Positions 44,163 to 53,214 of a stretch of DNA of 54,372 bases are shown here, piece by piece. Source of the stretch: Sphingopyxis sp. RIFCSPHIGHO2_12_FULL_65_19 (GTDB taxonomy: Bacteria > Pseudomonadota > Alphaproteobacteria > Sphingomonadales > Sphingomonadaceae); NCBI RefSeq assembly GCF_001830555.1, contig NZ_MIAM01000015.1, positions 34,112 through 88,483 of the forward strand, read 5' to 3'. How positions within the stretch are numbered: the stretch's first letter is position 1; each line of letters starts with the position of its first letter. The position numbers were made by a program, and so were the translations under genes. The notes under the pieces are model-generated. The model was not told the DNA's origin and did not search any database. It worked only from the letters and a program-made list of their open reading frames with translations.

Positions 44163-44945
44163 ATGAAGCCCGCTCCCCTTGGCGAACAACTTCGCGAATG
44201 GCGCGTCCGGCGCCGGATGAGCCAGATGGACCTGGCGCTGGACAGCGAGATTTCTACCCGGCACCTCAGCTTTATCGAGACGGGCCGCTCGCGGCCAAGC
44301 GCGGCGATGCTGCAACGGATCGCCGATTGCCTGGAGGTGCCGCATCGCGCGCGCAACGCGCTGCTGCTCGCGGGCGGCTACGCCCCCGATTTTCAGGAAC
44401 GCGCGCTCGACAGCGAGGAAATGGCAGGAATGAAGGCCATCGTCGAGCATGTGCTGAAGGGGCATGAGCCCTATCCGGCGATTGCTGTCGATCGGCACTG
44501 GAACATGATCGCGGCGAACGATGCGGTGGAACTGTTGATACGGCTCGCGGCACCCGAATTGTTCGAGCCGCCGGTCAATGTGCTCCGCGTCGCCCTGCAT
44601 CCCAGGGGCCTTGCGCCGCATATCGTCAACCACGCCGAGTGGCGCGCGCACTTGCTCGAACGGCTCGACCATCAGGTCGACGCGAGCGCCGACGCCGGAC
44701 TGATTGCGCTGCGCGAGGAACTTGCCGCCTATCCCGCAAGCGCGGACGCCCATCACGGAAGCGCCGCCAATGGCATTGCCGTGCCGCTGATTCTCGACAC
44801 ACCGCTGGGCGAGGTCCGCTTCGTCTCCACAGTGACGATTTTCGGCACGCCGGTAGACATCACGCTGTCGGAACTGGCGATCGAAGCCTTTTTTCCCGCG
44901 GATGCCGAGAGTGCGGCGTTGTTGCAGCGGATGGCGGGCGGCTGA
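44163..44945 (+). CDS. XRE-family regulator with MmyB-like ligand-binding domain
   Basis: A 260-residue regulator. The N-terminal helix-turn-helix (about 9-70: LREWRVRRRMSQMDLALDSE, ISTRHLSFIETGRSRPS) is followed by LLLAGGYAPDF. The C-terminal domain starts at AIAVDRHWNMIAANDAV, the hallmark of the MmyB-like/PAS-type ligand-binding domain, reported to bind a fatty-acid-like ligand in one structure of the family. AAGGAG precedes the ATG. It probably controls the divergent membrane-protein gene. Its TGA abuts the rnr stop codon with no spacer. Confidence 0.88.
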   Translation: MKPAPLGEQLREWRVRRRMSQMDLALDSEISTRHLSFIETGRSRPSAAMLQRIADCLEVPHRARNALLLAGGYAPDFQERALDSEEMAGMKAIVEHVLKGHEPYPAIAVDRHWNMIAANDAVELLIRLAAPELFEPPVNVLRVALHPRGLAPHIVNHAEWRAHLLERLDHQVDASADAGLIALREELAAYPASADAHHGSAANGIAVPLILDTPLGEVRFVSTVTIFGTPVDITLSELAIEAFFPADAESAALLQRMAGG

Positions 44946-47267
44946 TTAGCGTTTCCGGCCCTTGTGCTTGATATTCGCGGGCCGCCCGCGCTTGCCGACC
45001 ATATGCTTGCCGGCCTTGTCTTTGCCGGCCCCCCTTGCCTTCACGCCGTCGCGGCGCGGCGGGCGGGCGCGAAAGCCGCCTTCGGGTGCGTCGGGCAATT
45101 CAAAGCGGAGCGCGCCGCTGATCGGGTTGGCGTCCATCAACCGGAGGTCGAGCCGCTGGCCCACGGCATAGCTCACGCGTCCATGTTCGCTGTCGAGGCT
45201 GCGCGCCGCTTCGTCATAGAAGAATCGTTCGCTGCCCAAGGTCGAAACCGGCACCAGCCCGTCGCCGCCAAGCCCGTCGACCGTCGCAAAGAAGCCGAAG
45301 GGCTGGACCCCGGTGATGCGCGCAGCGACGATTTCGCCCGTCTTGCTTGCCAGATAGGCGGCGACATAGCGATCGACCGTCTCGCGCTCCGCCTCCATGG
45401 CGCGGCGTTCGAGCGCGCTGATTGCCTCGCCGATGCGCGACAGCCCCTTCGCGTCGGCGTCGCCCAGCCCGGTGCGCGCGGGCAGATCCTTCGGCTTGCC
45501 CGGCACTTCGAGCCTGTAGGCGTCGACGAGCGCGCGGTGAACGATGAGGTCGGCGTAGCGACGGATCGGCGACGTGAAATGCGCGTAGCTGCCCAGTGCG
45601 AGGCCGAAATGCCCCGCGTTGGCGGGACCGTAATAAGCCTGCGTCTGGCTGCGCAGAATTGCCTGCATGATTTCGGGCAAGCGATCGTCTTCCGAAAATC
45701 CGTCGATCAGCCGGTTGAACACCGCCGGGGTGATTACCTGTCCCAGCGCAAAGCTCTGCTCGAAGGTTTCGAGATAGTCCTTGAGCCCGACGAGCTTCTC
45801 GCGGCTCGGCGGTTCGTGGATGCGGTACATGACGGGCGACTTCTTCGCCTCCAGCGCCTTGGCTGCCGCGACGTTCGCCGCGATCATATAATCCTCGATG
45901 AGCCGCATCGAATCGAGCCGTTCGCGGACGCGGATCTCCGCAATGCCGCCTTGTTCGTCAAGGATGACCTGACGTTCGGGCAAGTCGAGATCGAGCGGCG
46001 CGCGGGCGGCACGCGCCTTGGCGAGCAGCGCCCAGCAGGCCCACAAATTCTTGAGCGTGGGAAGCACATCGGCGTCCCATTCATCGCGGGGCGCATCGGC
46101 ATCATAGGCTGCCTGCGCATGTTCATAGGCGATGTTGGCGCGCAGCCGCACCAGCGCGCGCGTGAAACGCCATGACGTCACTTTCCCGTGCTTGTCGATG
46201 ACCAGATGACACGCCATCGCGGCGCGGTCCTGCCCGGCCTTCAGCGAGCAGACGCCCGCCGACAGCGTTTCGGGCAGCATCGGCACGACCTGGTCGGGGA
46301 AATAGACGCTGTTGCCGCGCCGCCGCGCCTCGCGATCGAGCTCGCCATCGGGGCGGACATAATAGCTGACATCGGCAATCGCGACGATCGCACGAAAGCC
46401 GCCTTTGTTGGCCGGTTCATCGTCCGGAATCGCCCAGACGGCATCGTCATGGTCGCGCGCGTCGATCGGGTCGATCGCGACAATCGGCAGGTCGCGCAGA
46501 TCCTCGCGCCCCTCGGGCGTGAGCGGCAGTTTCGCCGCGCGTTCGGCCTCGGCAATCGTCTCGCCGCCGAAGACATGCGGGATTTCGTGCCGCGCGATCG
46601 CGATCATGCTCAACGACTTCGGTGCGAAGGGGTCGCCGATGCGTTCGATGACTTTCGCCTTGATCGCCGGGCCGCGCCCGTTCAGTTCGGCGCGCACAAG
46701 GTCGCCGATATCGGCGTCGCCCTTGTCGGCGACGGCAAAGTCGTAACGCGCGCGCTTGTCGGCAGGGCGCAGCCAGATCATTGGCTTTCCACCGGGTGAT
46801 TTATCCTCGACGAGGACGCCGATCACCATCTCGGCGCTCGCCTGAAGGCGCTTCATCGGGTGCGCGACATGCCCGCTTCCGCGTTCTTCGGTGCGGGCAA
46901 GGATGCGGTCGCCGACCCCTAGCGCCCCTTTCCTGCCCTGTTCCATCACGCGTAGTCGCGGCGCCGGGCCGGCGGCTTCCCAGCGTTCGGGAACGGCCCA
47001 GACGTTGCTGCCCTCGATTGCCGCCACGCGCAGCACGGTGACGCGCGGCAATCCGCCATGCTTGTGAAAGGCGCGTCCGGGGGCAAGATCGACCAGCCCT
47101 TCGTCGGTCATGTCCTTCAGCAACGCCTTCAGCGCGATCTTGTCATTGCCATGAAGCGCAAAATGCTTCGCGATCTCGCGCTTCCCGACGGCATCCTTGC
47201 TCTCTTCGATAAAGCGAAGGATCTGGTCGGGGCTGGGTAGCCCGGCGGGCTGTTGCCGCTTTGCCAA
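44946..47267 (-). CDS. rnr: Ribonuclease R
   Basis: Processive 3'-5' exoribonuclease of 773 residues. The domain order is an N-terminal winged helix (DQILRFIEESKDAVGKREIAKHF-type), cold-shock OB folds, the RNB domain with metal-site Asp residues in DPIDARDHDDAVW, and an S1 domain (VAARITGVQPFGFFATVDG). A basic tail of about 40 residues follows (KARGAGKDKAGKHMVGKRGR). The start appears to be TTG 47267, directly after and in frame with the proS TAA; no later ATG keeps the conserved N terminus. Convergent with the XRE gene. Confidence 0.93.
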   Translation of the reverse strand: MAKRQQPAGLPSPDQILRFIEESKDAVGKREIAKHFALHGNDKIALKALLKDMTDEGLVDLAPGRAFHKHGGLPRVTVLRVAAIEGSNVWAVPERWEAAGPAPRLRVMEQGRKGALGVGDRILARTEERGSGHVAHPMKRLQASAEMVIGVLVEDKSPGGKPMIWLRPADKRARYDFAVADKGDADIGDLVRAELNGRGPAIKAKVIERIGDPFAPKSLSMIAIARHEIPHVFGGETIAEAERAAKLPLTPEGREDLRDLPIVAIDPIDARDHDDAVWAIPDDEPANKGGFRAIVAIADVSYYVRPDGELDREARRRGNSVYFPDQVVPMLPETLSAGVCSLKAGQDRAAMACHLVIDKHGKVTSWRFTRALVRLRANIAYEHAQAAYDADAPRDEWDADVLPTLKNLWACWALLAKARAARAPLDLDLPERQVILDEQGGIAEIRVRERLDSMRLIEDYMIAANVAAAKALEAKKSPVMYRIHEPPSREKLVGLKDYLETFEQSFALGQVITPAVFNRLIDGFSEDDRLPEIMQAILRSQTQAYYGPANAGHFGLALGSYAHFTSPIRRYADLIVHRALVDAYRLEVPGKPKDLPARTGLGDADAKGLSRIGEAISALERRAMEAERETVDRYVAAYLASKTGEIVAARITGVQPFGFFATVDGLGGDGLVPVSTLGSERFFYDEAARSLDSEHGRVSYAVGQRLDLRLMDANPISGALRFELPDAPEGGFRARPPRRDGVKARGAGKDKAGKHMVGKRGRPANIKHKGRKR

Positions 47268-48794
47268 TTAATAGGTCCGCCCGATAAGCACGCGTTCGAC
47301 CGCGGGCTCGCCGGTGAAGAAGCAGGCGCCATCGGCGGGCGCGGCATCGAGCGGGGTGTTGCGCATCGTCAGCTTCAACGCTTTCAATTGCGCAACGATC
47401 CCGTCGAGCGCCGCGCCGGTCGGGCGCGACCATTGCACCTCGGCCCAGCCGACGAACTTGTCGTCGCCCGCAAAATGCGCCGCAAGGTCGGTGACGTCGC
47501 GCCGGATGTTCGCGTGGAGGCGCTCTTTCGCTTCGGCGTGCAGGCTCGACTGGATATCCTCGAGCGTCGCGACCGCATCGACGACGAAATCGCCCTTGGC
47601 GACAAACGCCGCGTTGAGCTTGCCGTCGTCCTTGTAGAGCCGGTCGCGGCGGATCACCGCGACATTGCCGCCGGCAACATCGCGCGGCCCGATTTCGACG
47701 ATGATCGGCGCACCCTTCTTGACCCAACCCCAACGCTTGGTCTGCGCCTTGTTCGCGCTGGCGTCGAGCAACACGCGGACGGGTTCGCGGAATGCGTCGA
47801 TTGCCTTGAGCTGGCTTTCGAGGTCGCGGCAATAGGCCAGGATGGCCGCATCCTCTTCATTGTCGCGCAGCATCGGCACGATCACGATCTGGTGCGGCGC
47901 GATGCGCGGCGGGCAGCGAAGGCCATCGTCGTCGCCGTGCGTCATGATGACGCCGCCGATCATGCGGGTCGATGTGCCCCAACTCGTCGTGTGGCACAGG
48001 CTGTGGCCGCCGTCCTTGTCCTGATAACGGATGTTCGCCGCCTCCGCGAAGCCGGTGCCCAGATAATGCGAGGTGCCAGCTTGGAGCGCCTTGCCGTCCT
48101 GCATCATCGCTTCGATCGAATAGGTCGCGACGGCGCCGGGGAAACGCTCATTCTCCGGCTTTTCGCCCGCGATCACGGGCATCGCGAGCACATCTTCGGC
48201 AAAGCTGCGATACATTTCGAGCGCGCGCAGCGTTTCGGCCATCGCATCGTCGCGGTCGGCGTGGGCGGTGTGGCCTTCCTGCCACAGGAATTCGCTGGTG
48301 CGCAGGAACATGCGCGTGCGCATTTCCCAGCGCACGACATTGGCCCATTGATTGACCTTCAGCGGCAAGTCGCGCCAGCTCTGCACCCAGCGGCTCATCG
48401 CATTGCCGATTACCGTTTCCGACGTCGGGCGGACGATCAGCGGTTCTTCCAGCTTGGCTTCGGGATCGGGGATCAGCTTGCCCTTGCTGTCCTGGACCAG
48501 CCGGTGGTGCGTGACGACCGCCATTTCCTTGGCGAAACCATCGACATGGTCGGCTTCCTTTTCAAAGAAGCTCAGGGGGATGAAGAGCGGGAAATAGGCG
48601 TTCTGGACCCCGGCATCCTTGATCGCGGCGTCCATGACCTTCTGGATGCGTTCCCAGATGCCATAGCCCCATGGCTTGATCACCATGCAGCCGCGCACCC
48701 CCGATTCCTCGGCAAGATCGGCTTCGGCAATGACATCCTGATACCAGGCCGCAAAATCGGCCTGCCGGGTTACGCTGAGCGCATGTTTGACCAT
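47268..48794 (-). CDS. proS: Prolyl-tRNA synthetase (eukaryote/archaeon-like type)
   Basis: Class II synthetase, 508 residues. YQDVIAEADLAEESGVRGCMVIKPWGYGIWERIQ and AYFPLFIPLSFFEKEADHV identify the ProRS type shared with archaea and eukaryotes, not the E. coli type or the short alphaproteobacterial type. The editing insertion is absent. The chain ends in the characteristic Tyr (LIGRTY), but of the zinc-site cysteines of this type only one (GACFFTGEP) is seen. ATG 48794 is preferred; a GTG seven codons upstream is possible. Confidence 0.92.
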   Translation of the reverse strand: MVKHALSVTRQADFAAWYQDVIAEADLAEESGVRGCMVIKPWGYGIWERIQKVMDAAIKDAGVQNAYFPLFIPLSFFEKEADHVDGFAKEMAVVTHHRLVQDSKGKLIPDPEAKLEEPLIVRPTSETVIGNAMSRWVQSWRDLPLKVNQWANVVRWEMRTRMFLRTSEFLWQEGHTAHADRDDAMAETLRALEMYRSFAEDVLAMPVIAGEKPENERFPGAVATYSIEAMMQDGKALQAGTSHYLGTGFAEAANIRYQDKDGGHSLCHTTSWGTSTRMIGGVIMTHGDDDGLRCPPRIAPHQIVIVPMLRDNEEDAAILAYCRDLESQLKAIDAFREPVRVLLDASANKAQTKRWGWVKKGAPIIVEIGPRDVAGGNVAVIRRDRLYKDDGKLNAAFVAKGDFVVDAVATLEDIQSSLHAEAKERLHANIRRDVTDLAAHFAGDDKFVGWAEVQWSRPTGAALDGIVAQLKALKLTMRNTPLDAAPADGACFFTGEPAVERVLIGRTY

Positions 48795-48833
48795 TATATT
48801 TCGTTTTTCCGTCACTGGGGCGCATGGCCCCGC

Positions 48834-49376
48834 TTATTTCTTCTTGGCGAGTTCCGACTTGAGCTCGGCAATTTCGGTTTTCAGCGCCGCAATTTCGGCA
48901 TCCTTGGCCTTGCTGGCACCGCCGGCACCGGGGATGAACGCGCCTGCGGCCTGCTGGAACATCTCCATGTTGCGGCGCGTCAGTTCAGCCAGCGGGTTGG
49001 AACCCAGCGCGCCTTCGAGCGCGGAGCGCACGTCCTGCTGGTTCTTGCGGAACGCGGTCATCGACGCTTCGAGATATTGCGGCACCATCGATTGCATCTT
49101 GTCGCCATACATGCCGATCAGGTGGCGCAGGAAATTGACGGGCAACAAGGTTTCGCCGCGCGTTTCCTCGTCCATGATGATCTGCGTCAGCACATTGTGC
49201 GTGATGTCGTCGCCGCTCTTGGCATCGACGACGCGAAAATCGCGGCCGTCGCGAACCATCGTGCCGAGATCTTCGAGCGTGATGTAACAGCTGCGCTCGG
49301 TGTCATAGAGCCGCCGGTTGGCATATTTCTTGATCGTGACGACATCATCTTCCGCCGTCCCCTTGGACTTCGCCAT
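48834..49376 (-). CDS. phaR: Polyhydroxyalkanoate synthesis regulator PhaR
   Basis: DNA-binding sensor of PHA granules that represses phasin genes. The N-terminal DNA-binding domain is highly characteristic (IKKYANRRLYDTERSCYIT, LEDLGTMVRDGRDFRVVDAK). A PHB-associated domain follows (DITHNVLTQIIMDEE, LPVNFLRHLIGMYGDKMQ), then an Ala/Lys-rich coiled coil (AALKTEIAELKSELAKKK). The length of 180 residues fits. No PHA synthase or phasin gene is in the window, so it acts on distant genes. Confidence 0.93.
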   Translation of the reverse strand: MAKSKGTAEDDVVTIKKYANRRLYDTERSCYITLEDLGTMVRDGRDFRVVDAKSGDDITHNVLTQIIMDEETRGETLLPVNFLRHLIGMYGDKMQSMVPQYLEASMTAFRKNQQDVRSALEGALGSNPLAELTRRNMEMFQQAAGAFIPGAGGASKAKDAEIAALKTEIAELKSELAKKK

Positions 49377-49658
49377 TTTGACCCGCGCTCCTTGCGTTCC
49401 CTGCGTCGGCGACCCCGCCGCGCCGGATATTTCGTGCCGACTGCATTAGCATCAATATATGATGCATCGCAACATGCGCCCCGCGCCGACCCGCCAGGCC
49501 ATGCGATGATTCGCCGCCGACATCGCGGCGCTGGTCGCGGAGTGACCGACGGCTTCGCCGGACATGCTGCGCCCTCTATGCAACGTCGCCTTAATCCGTC
49601 GAAGCAATTTAGTTACAAAAGAAATCAGGCGGCTGGCATTTCCATCCTCAAAACTGCC

Positions 49659-49677
49659 ACAGGAAAATCATTCCTGT
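49659..49677. promoter_or_regulatory. Inverted repeat upstream of the TonB-dependent receptor gene (distal)
   Basis: ACAGGAA-AATCA-TTCCTGT, perfect seven-base arms, about 200 bases before the receptor ATG. It is a candidate regulator site; no cognate regulator is identified. Confidence 0.4.
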
Positions 49678-49727
49678 CGTGCGGTCGAACTTTGATTCCA
49701 TTCGGTGCAAACTGCCGAGGCTGCGTT

Positions 49728-49749
49728 GCTGTTGCGAAAATGCAACAGC
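49728..49749. promoter_or_regulatory. Inverted repeat upstream of the TonB-dependent receptor gene (proximal)
   Basis: GCTGTTGC-GAAAAT-GCAACAGC, perfect eight-base arms with a six-base spacer, about 125 bases before the receptor ATG. The spacing fits a dimeric repressor or a leader hairpin. No T-tract follows, so it is not an intrinsic terminator. Confidence 0.5.
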
Positions 49750-49874
49750 GCCACGGCAGAGTCTTCCAACTGTCAGAAAAAATTCATCAAGGACTTGTGC
49801 GGCCAGAATTTTCTGTCTTGTTGGCTCCCAATCCGTTCACTTCAACTCTTTGAACGGCAACCGGGGAATATATC

Positions 49875-52800
49875 ATGAAGAAGACCAGCCTGCTGGTGCG
49901 GGGCTCTGCCCTGTCGCTTGCTCTTTTCAGCGCCATGCCCGCGATCGCGCAGGACGCCAGCGTCGCCGCCGACGGTGCGGCGAGCGAAGCCGATGACGGC
50001 GGCGTCATCGTCGTCACCGGATCGCGCATCCTTAATCGCCCGAACCTTGATGCGTCGATCCCGATCACGAGCGTCAGCGCCGAAGACCTGCTCGAAACCG
50101 GCGAACTGTCGCTGGGCGACATGCTCAACCGCCTGCCGCAGCTCCGTTCGACCTTCACCCAGGCGAACTCGACGGCCGCGATCGGCACCTCGGGCCTCAA
50201 CCTTCTCGACCTTCGCGGCCTGGGTACCGGCCGTACGCTGGTTCTGGTCAACGGCCGCCGCTCGGTGTCGTCGACCCCCGGCACTTACCGTGTCGACACG
50301 AACACGATCCCGACCGAACTGCTGGAACGCGTCGACCTGGTCACCGGCGGCAACTCGGCGGTCTATGGTTCGGACGCCGTTTCGGGCGTCGTCAACTTCA
50401 TCCTGAAGCGCGATTATGACGGCTTTGCGCTGAACGCGCAGGGCGGCGTGTCGTCGCGCGGCGACCGCGGATCGTACCAGATCAGCGGCGTTTACGGTAA
50501 GAACTTCGCCGATGGTCGCGGCAACATCGCGATTTCCGGCGGCTATGCCCATTCGAGCACGCTGCTGTTCTCCGACCGCAATGCCCAGACGGGCGCCTTC
50601 ACCGGCACCCCGGGCTTCGCGACCGTCGATTCGGACATCCAGTGCCGCCTCGATGCATCGGGCAATCCGATCCCGGGCAGCGTCGCATTCTGCGACCCCA
50701 ATGTCCGCGACGCATCGGACGGCATCCCCGACACGGCATTCTTTGATGTCTATCCGGGCAGCACCTTCGGCAACGCGTCGCTTGGCGGCACGGTGCTGTT
50801 TTCCTGCCCCGCGGCAACCGCGACCAATGCGGCGCAGCGCGCACTCGTTTGTGCGCCTTTCCTGACCCCGACGGGCGGCCGCGTTGCCGACAACTATATG
50901 TTCAGCCCCGATGGCACGCTGCTGCGTAACAACCCCGCCATCGACCTTCGTCCCTTTGGCGGCGGCGTGCGCGGTGGCCGCGGTGCCAGCGGCGTCGAAG
51001 GCGCAATGCTGCTTCCGGGGCTTCAGCGTTACAATGCGACGCTGCTCGGCCGCTACGAATTCTCGCCGGCGGCGGAAGTCTTCTTTGAAGGCAAATATGT
51101 CAACATCACCGCGAACCAGACGTCGACCCAGCCGGTCGCGCTCTCGCTCGGCGGGACGTCGTCGACCTTCTTCCTCGACAACCCCTATCTGACGGACCAG
51201 GCGCGTTCGGCGATCCAGCAGGCGCTGGGCACGACGTCGACCACGGCCGGCTTCTCGATGATCCGCTTCCTGAACGACACCGGCACGCGTTCGGAACAGC
51301 ACAAGCGCGAGACCTGGGGCCTGGTCGGCGGTCTGCGCGGCGAAATCAGCGCCGCGAACAATCTGCGCTATGAAGTCGCCCTGAACTGGGGTCGTACCGA
51401 AACCTATTATGAGGCTGGTGGTCACTTCATCTCGTCGAAGTTCAACAATGCGACCAACGCCGTTCGCAATGCGCAGGGCGACATCGTCTGCCGCATCAAC
51501 GCCGATGCAAGCACGACGAACGACGACGCGGCCTGCCGTCCGATCAACCTGTTCGGCGAAGGTGCACCGCTGACGACGCCCGATGGCCTTGCCTATGCGC
51601 GTTACACGCCTTTCCGCGACCAGTGGGCCGAAATGTTCAACGCCACCGCGTTCATTTCGGGCGACACGTCGGGCCTGTTTGAACTGCCCGGCGGTCCGAT
51701 CGGCTTCGCGATCGGCGCCGAATATCGCAAGGAAGACGCGTTCTCGGCCTATGACGCCGAAACCACGGCTGGCCGCACGACGCTGAACAGCTCGTCGGCC
51801 TTTGATCCGCCGTCGATCACGTCGAAGGAATTGTTCGGCGAACTGCGCATCCCGCTGCTCGCCGACATGCCGCTCGCCGAGGAGCTGTCGGTCGAAGTTT
51901 CGGGCCGCGTGTCCGATTACAGCAACGTGTCGAAGGCGGTGTATGCCTATAACGCGGGCGTCGTCTATTCGCCGTTCGACGGCCTGCGTCTGCGGGCGGG
52001 CTATGCCCGTTCGGTTCGCACCCCGAACCTGTCGGATGCCTATGCGACCCAGTCGCAGACCTTTGCGAACAACCTGGTCGATCCTTGCAGCCAGACGGTG
52101 ATCAGCCAGAACCCCAATCGTGCGCGCAACTGCGCCGCGGCGGGTGTTCCGACGGTGCTGACGCTGCCCGACGGTTCGACGCAGCCGTGGGTGAACACCC
52201 CTTCGGGCGGTATCTCCGGTTTCAACCAGGGCAACCCGAACCTCGAACCCGAAGTCGGCAAGAACCTGACCTTTGGCGGGGTCATCCAGCCGAAGTTCCT
52301 TCCGGGCTTCAGCCTGTCGGTCGATTATTATCGCATCAAGATCGACAAGGCGATTGCAGGCCTGACCGGCCAGGCGATCATCAACCGCTGCTATGACGAC
52401 ACGGTCGGCATCGACAATCCCTATTGCGCCGCCGTCTTCCGTCGCACGACCAACGATCCGTTGACCAACGCGACCTTCGACGGTCAGTCGGGCCGCAACG
52501 TGTCGGGCCTGCCGATCATCACCCTCCCCGACCTGGGCCCGGCGTTCATCAACCAGCCCTTCAACTATGCCTCGTTCAAGGCGTCGGGCATCGATGCGCA
52601 GGCAGAATATGCCTATCGCTTCAACGACGATGTGCGGATCTCGCTCAATGCGGCGGTGTCGTGGATCGAAAACCGCGAATATTTCACCTCGATCACCGAT
52701 CCGGAATTCTCGGACCGCGTGCATGGTGAACTGGGCGATCCGATTTGGGAAGGCAGCTTCGGCGTCAACCTGGTCGCCGGCAATTGGGACATCGACTATG

Positions 52801-53090
52801 ATTTCCGCTTCATCGGTCGCCAGGCGATTGCGACCTGGGAAACCCAGCATTCGCACCAGGGCCGCGCGCCTTTGAACGCCGACGCGTTCCCGGTGAAATA
52901 TTACCCGAGCATCGGTTATGTCGACCTTCAGGTTGGCTATACGGTGAACAAGCAGTTCCGCTTCTACGTCGGTATGGACAATGTGTTCGACACGCTGCCG
53001 CCGTGGGGCCTGACCGGAACGGGCGATGGCAGCGGCATCTTCCCGGTCACCGGCCGCTACATGTATGCGGGCGCGAAGGTTAAGCTCTAA
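49875..53090 (+). CDS. TonB-dependent outer-membrane receptor
   Basis: A 1071-residue receptor, long for the family (700-900 is common), as in the large sphingomonad/Caulobacter group. The signal peptide ends at about residue 25 (LFSAMPAIAQ). A short acidic segment leads to the TonB-box-like IVVTGSRI, then the plug domain (LGDMLNRLPQLRSTF, LDLRGLGTGRTLVLVNGRR, NSAVYGSDAVSGVVNFILKR). The beta-barrel ends with an aromatic-rich last strand (GRYMYAGAKVKL). Paired cysteines in the loops suggest disulfides. The ligand is unknown. An intrinsic terminator follows. Confidence 0.94.
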   Translation: MKKTSLLVRGSALSLALFSAMPAIAQDASVAADGAASEADDGGVIVVTGSRILNRPNLDASIPITSVSAEDLLETGELSLGDMLNRLPQLRSTFTQANSTAAIGTSGLNLLDLRGLGTGRTLVLVNGRRSVSSTPGTYRVDTNTIPTELLERVDLVTGGNSAVYGSDAVSGVVNFILKRDYDGFALNAQGGVSSRGDRGSYQISGVYGKNFADGRGNIAISGGYAHSSTLLFSDRNAQTGAFTGTPGFATVDSDIQCRLDASGNPIPGSVAFCDPNVRDASDGIPDTAFFDVYPGSTFGNASLGGTVLFSCPAATATNAAQRALVCAPFLTPTGGRVADNYMFSPDGTLLRNNPAIDLRPFGGGVRGGRGASGVEGAMLLPGLQRYNATLLGRYEFSPAAEVFFEGKYVNITANQTSTQPVALSLGGTSSTFFLDNPYLTDQARSAIQQALGTTSTTAGFSMIRFLNDTGTRSEQHKRETWGLVGGLRGEISAANNLRYEVALNWGRTETYYEAGGHFISSKFNNATNAVRNAQGDIVCRINADASTTNDDAACRPINLFGEGAPLTTPDGLAYARYTPFRDQWAEMFNATAFISGDTSGLFELPGGPIGFAIGAEYRKEDAFSAYDAETTAGRTTLNSSSAFDPPSITSKELFGELRIPLLADMPLAEELSVEVSGRVSDYSNVSKAVYAYNAGVVYSPFDGLRLRAGYARSVRTPNLSDAYATQSQTFANNLVDPCSQTVISQNPNRARNCAAAGVPTVLTLPDGSTQPWVNTPSGGISGFNQGNPNLEPEVGKNLTFGGVIQPKFLPGFSLSVDYYRIKIDKAIAGLTGQAIINRCYDDTVGIDNPYCAAVFRRTTNDPLTNATFDGQSGRNVSGLPIITLPDLGPAFINQPFNYASFKASGIDAQAEYAYRFNDDVRISLNAAVSWIENREYFTSITDPEFSDRVHGELGDPIWEGSFGVNLVAGNWDIDYDFRFIGRQAIATWETQHSHQGRAPLNADAFPVKYYPSIGYVDLQVGYTVNKQFRFYVGMDNVFDTLPPWGLTGTGDGSGIFPVTGRYMYAGAKVKL

Positions 53091-53113
53091 TCCTCGCCGC
53101 CACCCAAATAACG

Positions 53114-53146
53114 AAGGGCCGCTCTCACGAGCGGCCCTTTTTCTTT
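53114..53146 (+). terminator. Intrinsic terminator after the TonB-dependent receptor gene
   Basis: AAGGGCCGCTC and GAGCGGCCCTT form a perfect 11-base stem with a TCAC loop, followed by a T-rich run (TTTTTCTTT). It begins 24 bases after the stop codon. The opposing alr gene ends further right. Confidence 0.92.
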
Positions 53147-53214
53147 GGGGGGTGGAACGGGCAGCGATCTGCGGCGAAACCTTGCTGGCAGGGCGGGCGT
53201 TCGCGCTCGCGCGG

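Larger units (their letters stand above)
49377..49874. other. 498-base intergenic region
   Basis: No gene is supported here. It carries the phaR promoter region on the minus strand (AT-rich patch around 49450-49465) and the leader of the TonB-dependent receptor gene on the plus strand. From about 49600 the base composition falls, consistent with promoter DNA. Two perfect inverted repeats are listed separately. Confidence 0.6.

Noticed and set aside
47253..49853. An 866-codon open frame on the plus strand over rnr/proS/phaR
   Set aside because: It lies antisense to three clearly conserved genes and its translation has no domain; such frames arise from the third-position G+C bias.
49842..52856. 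A 1004-codon open frame antisense to the TonB-dependent receptor
   Set aside because: The product is an Arg/Ala/Val-rich sequence with no domain, while the plus strand encodes a full receptor with signal peptide and terminator.
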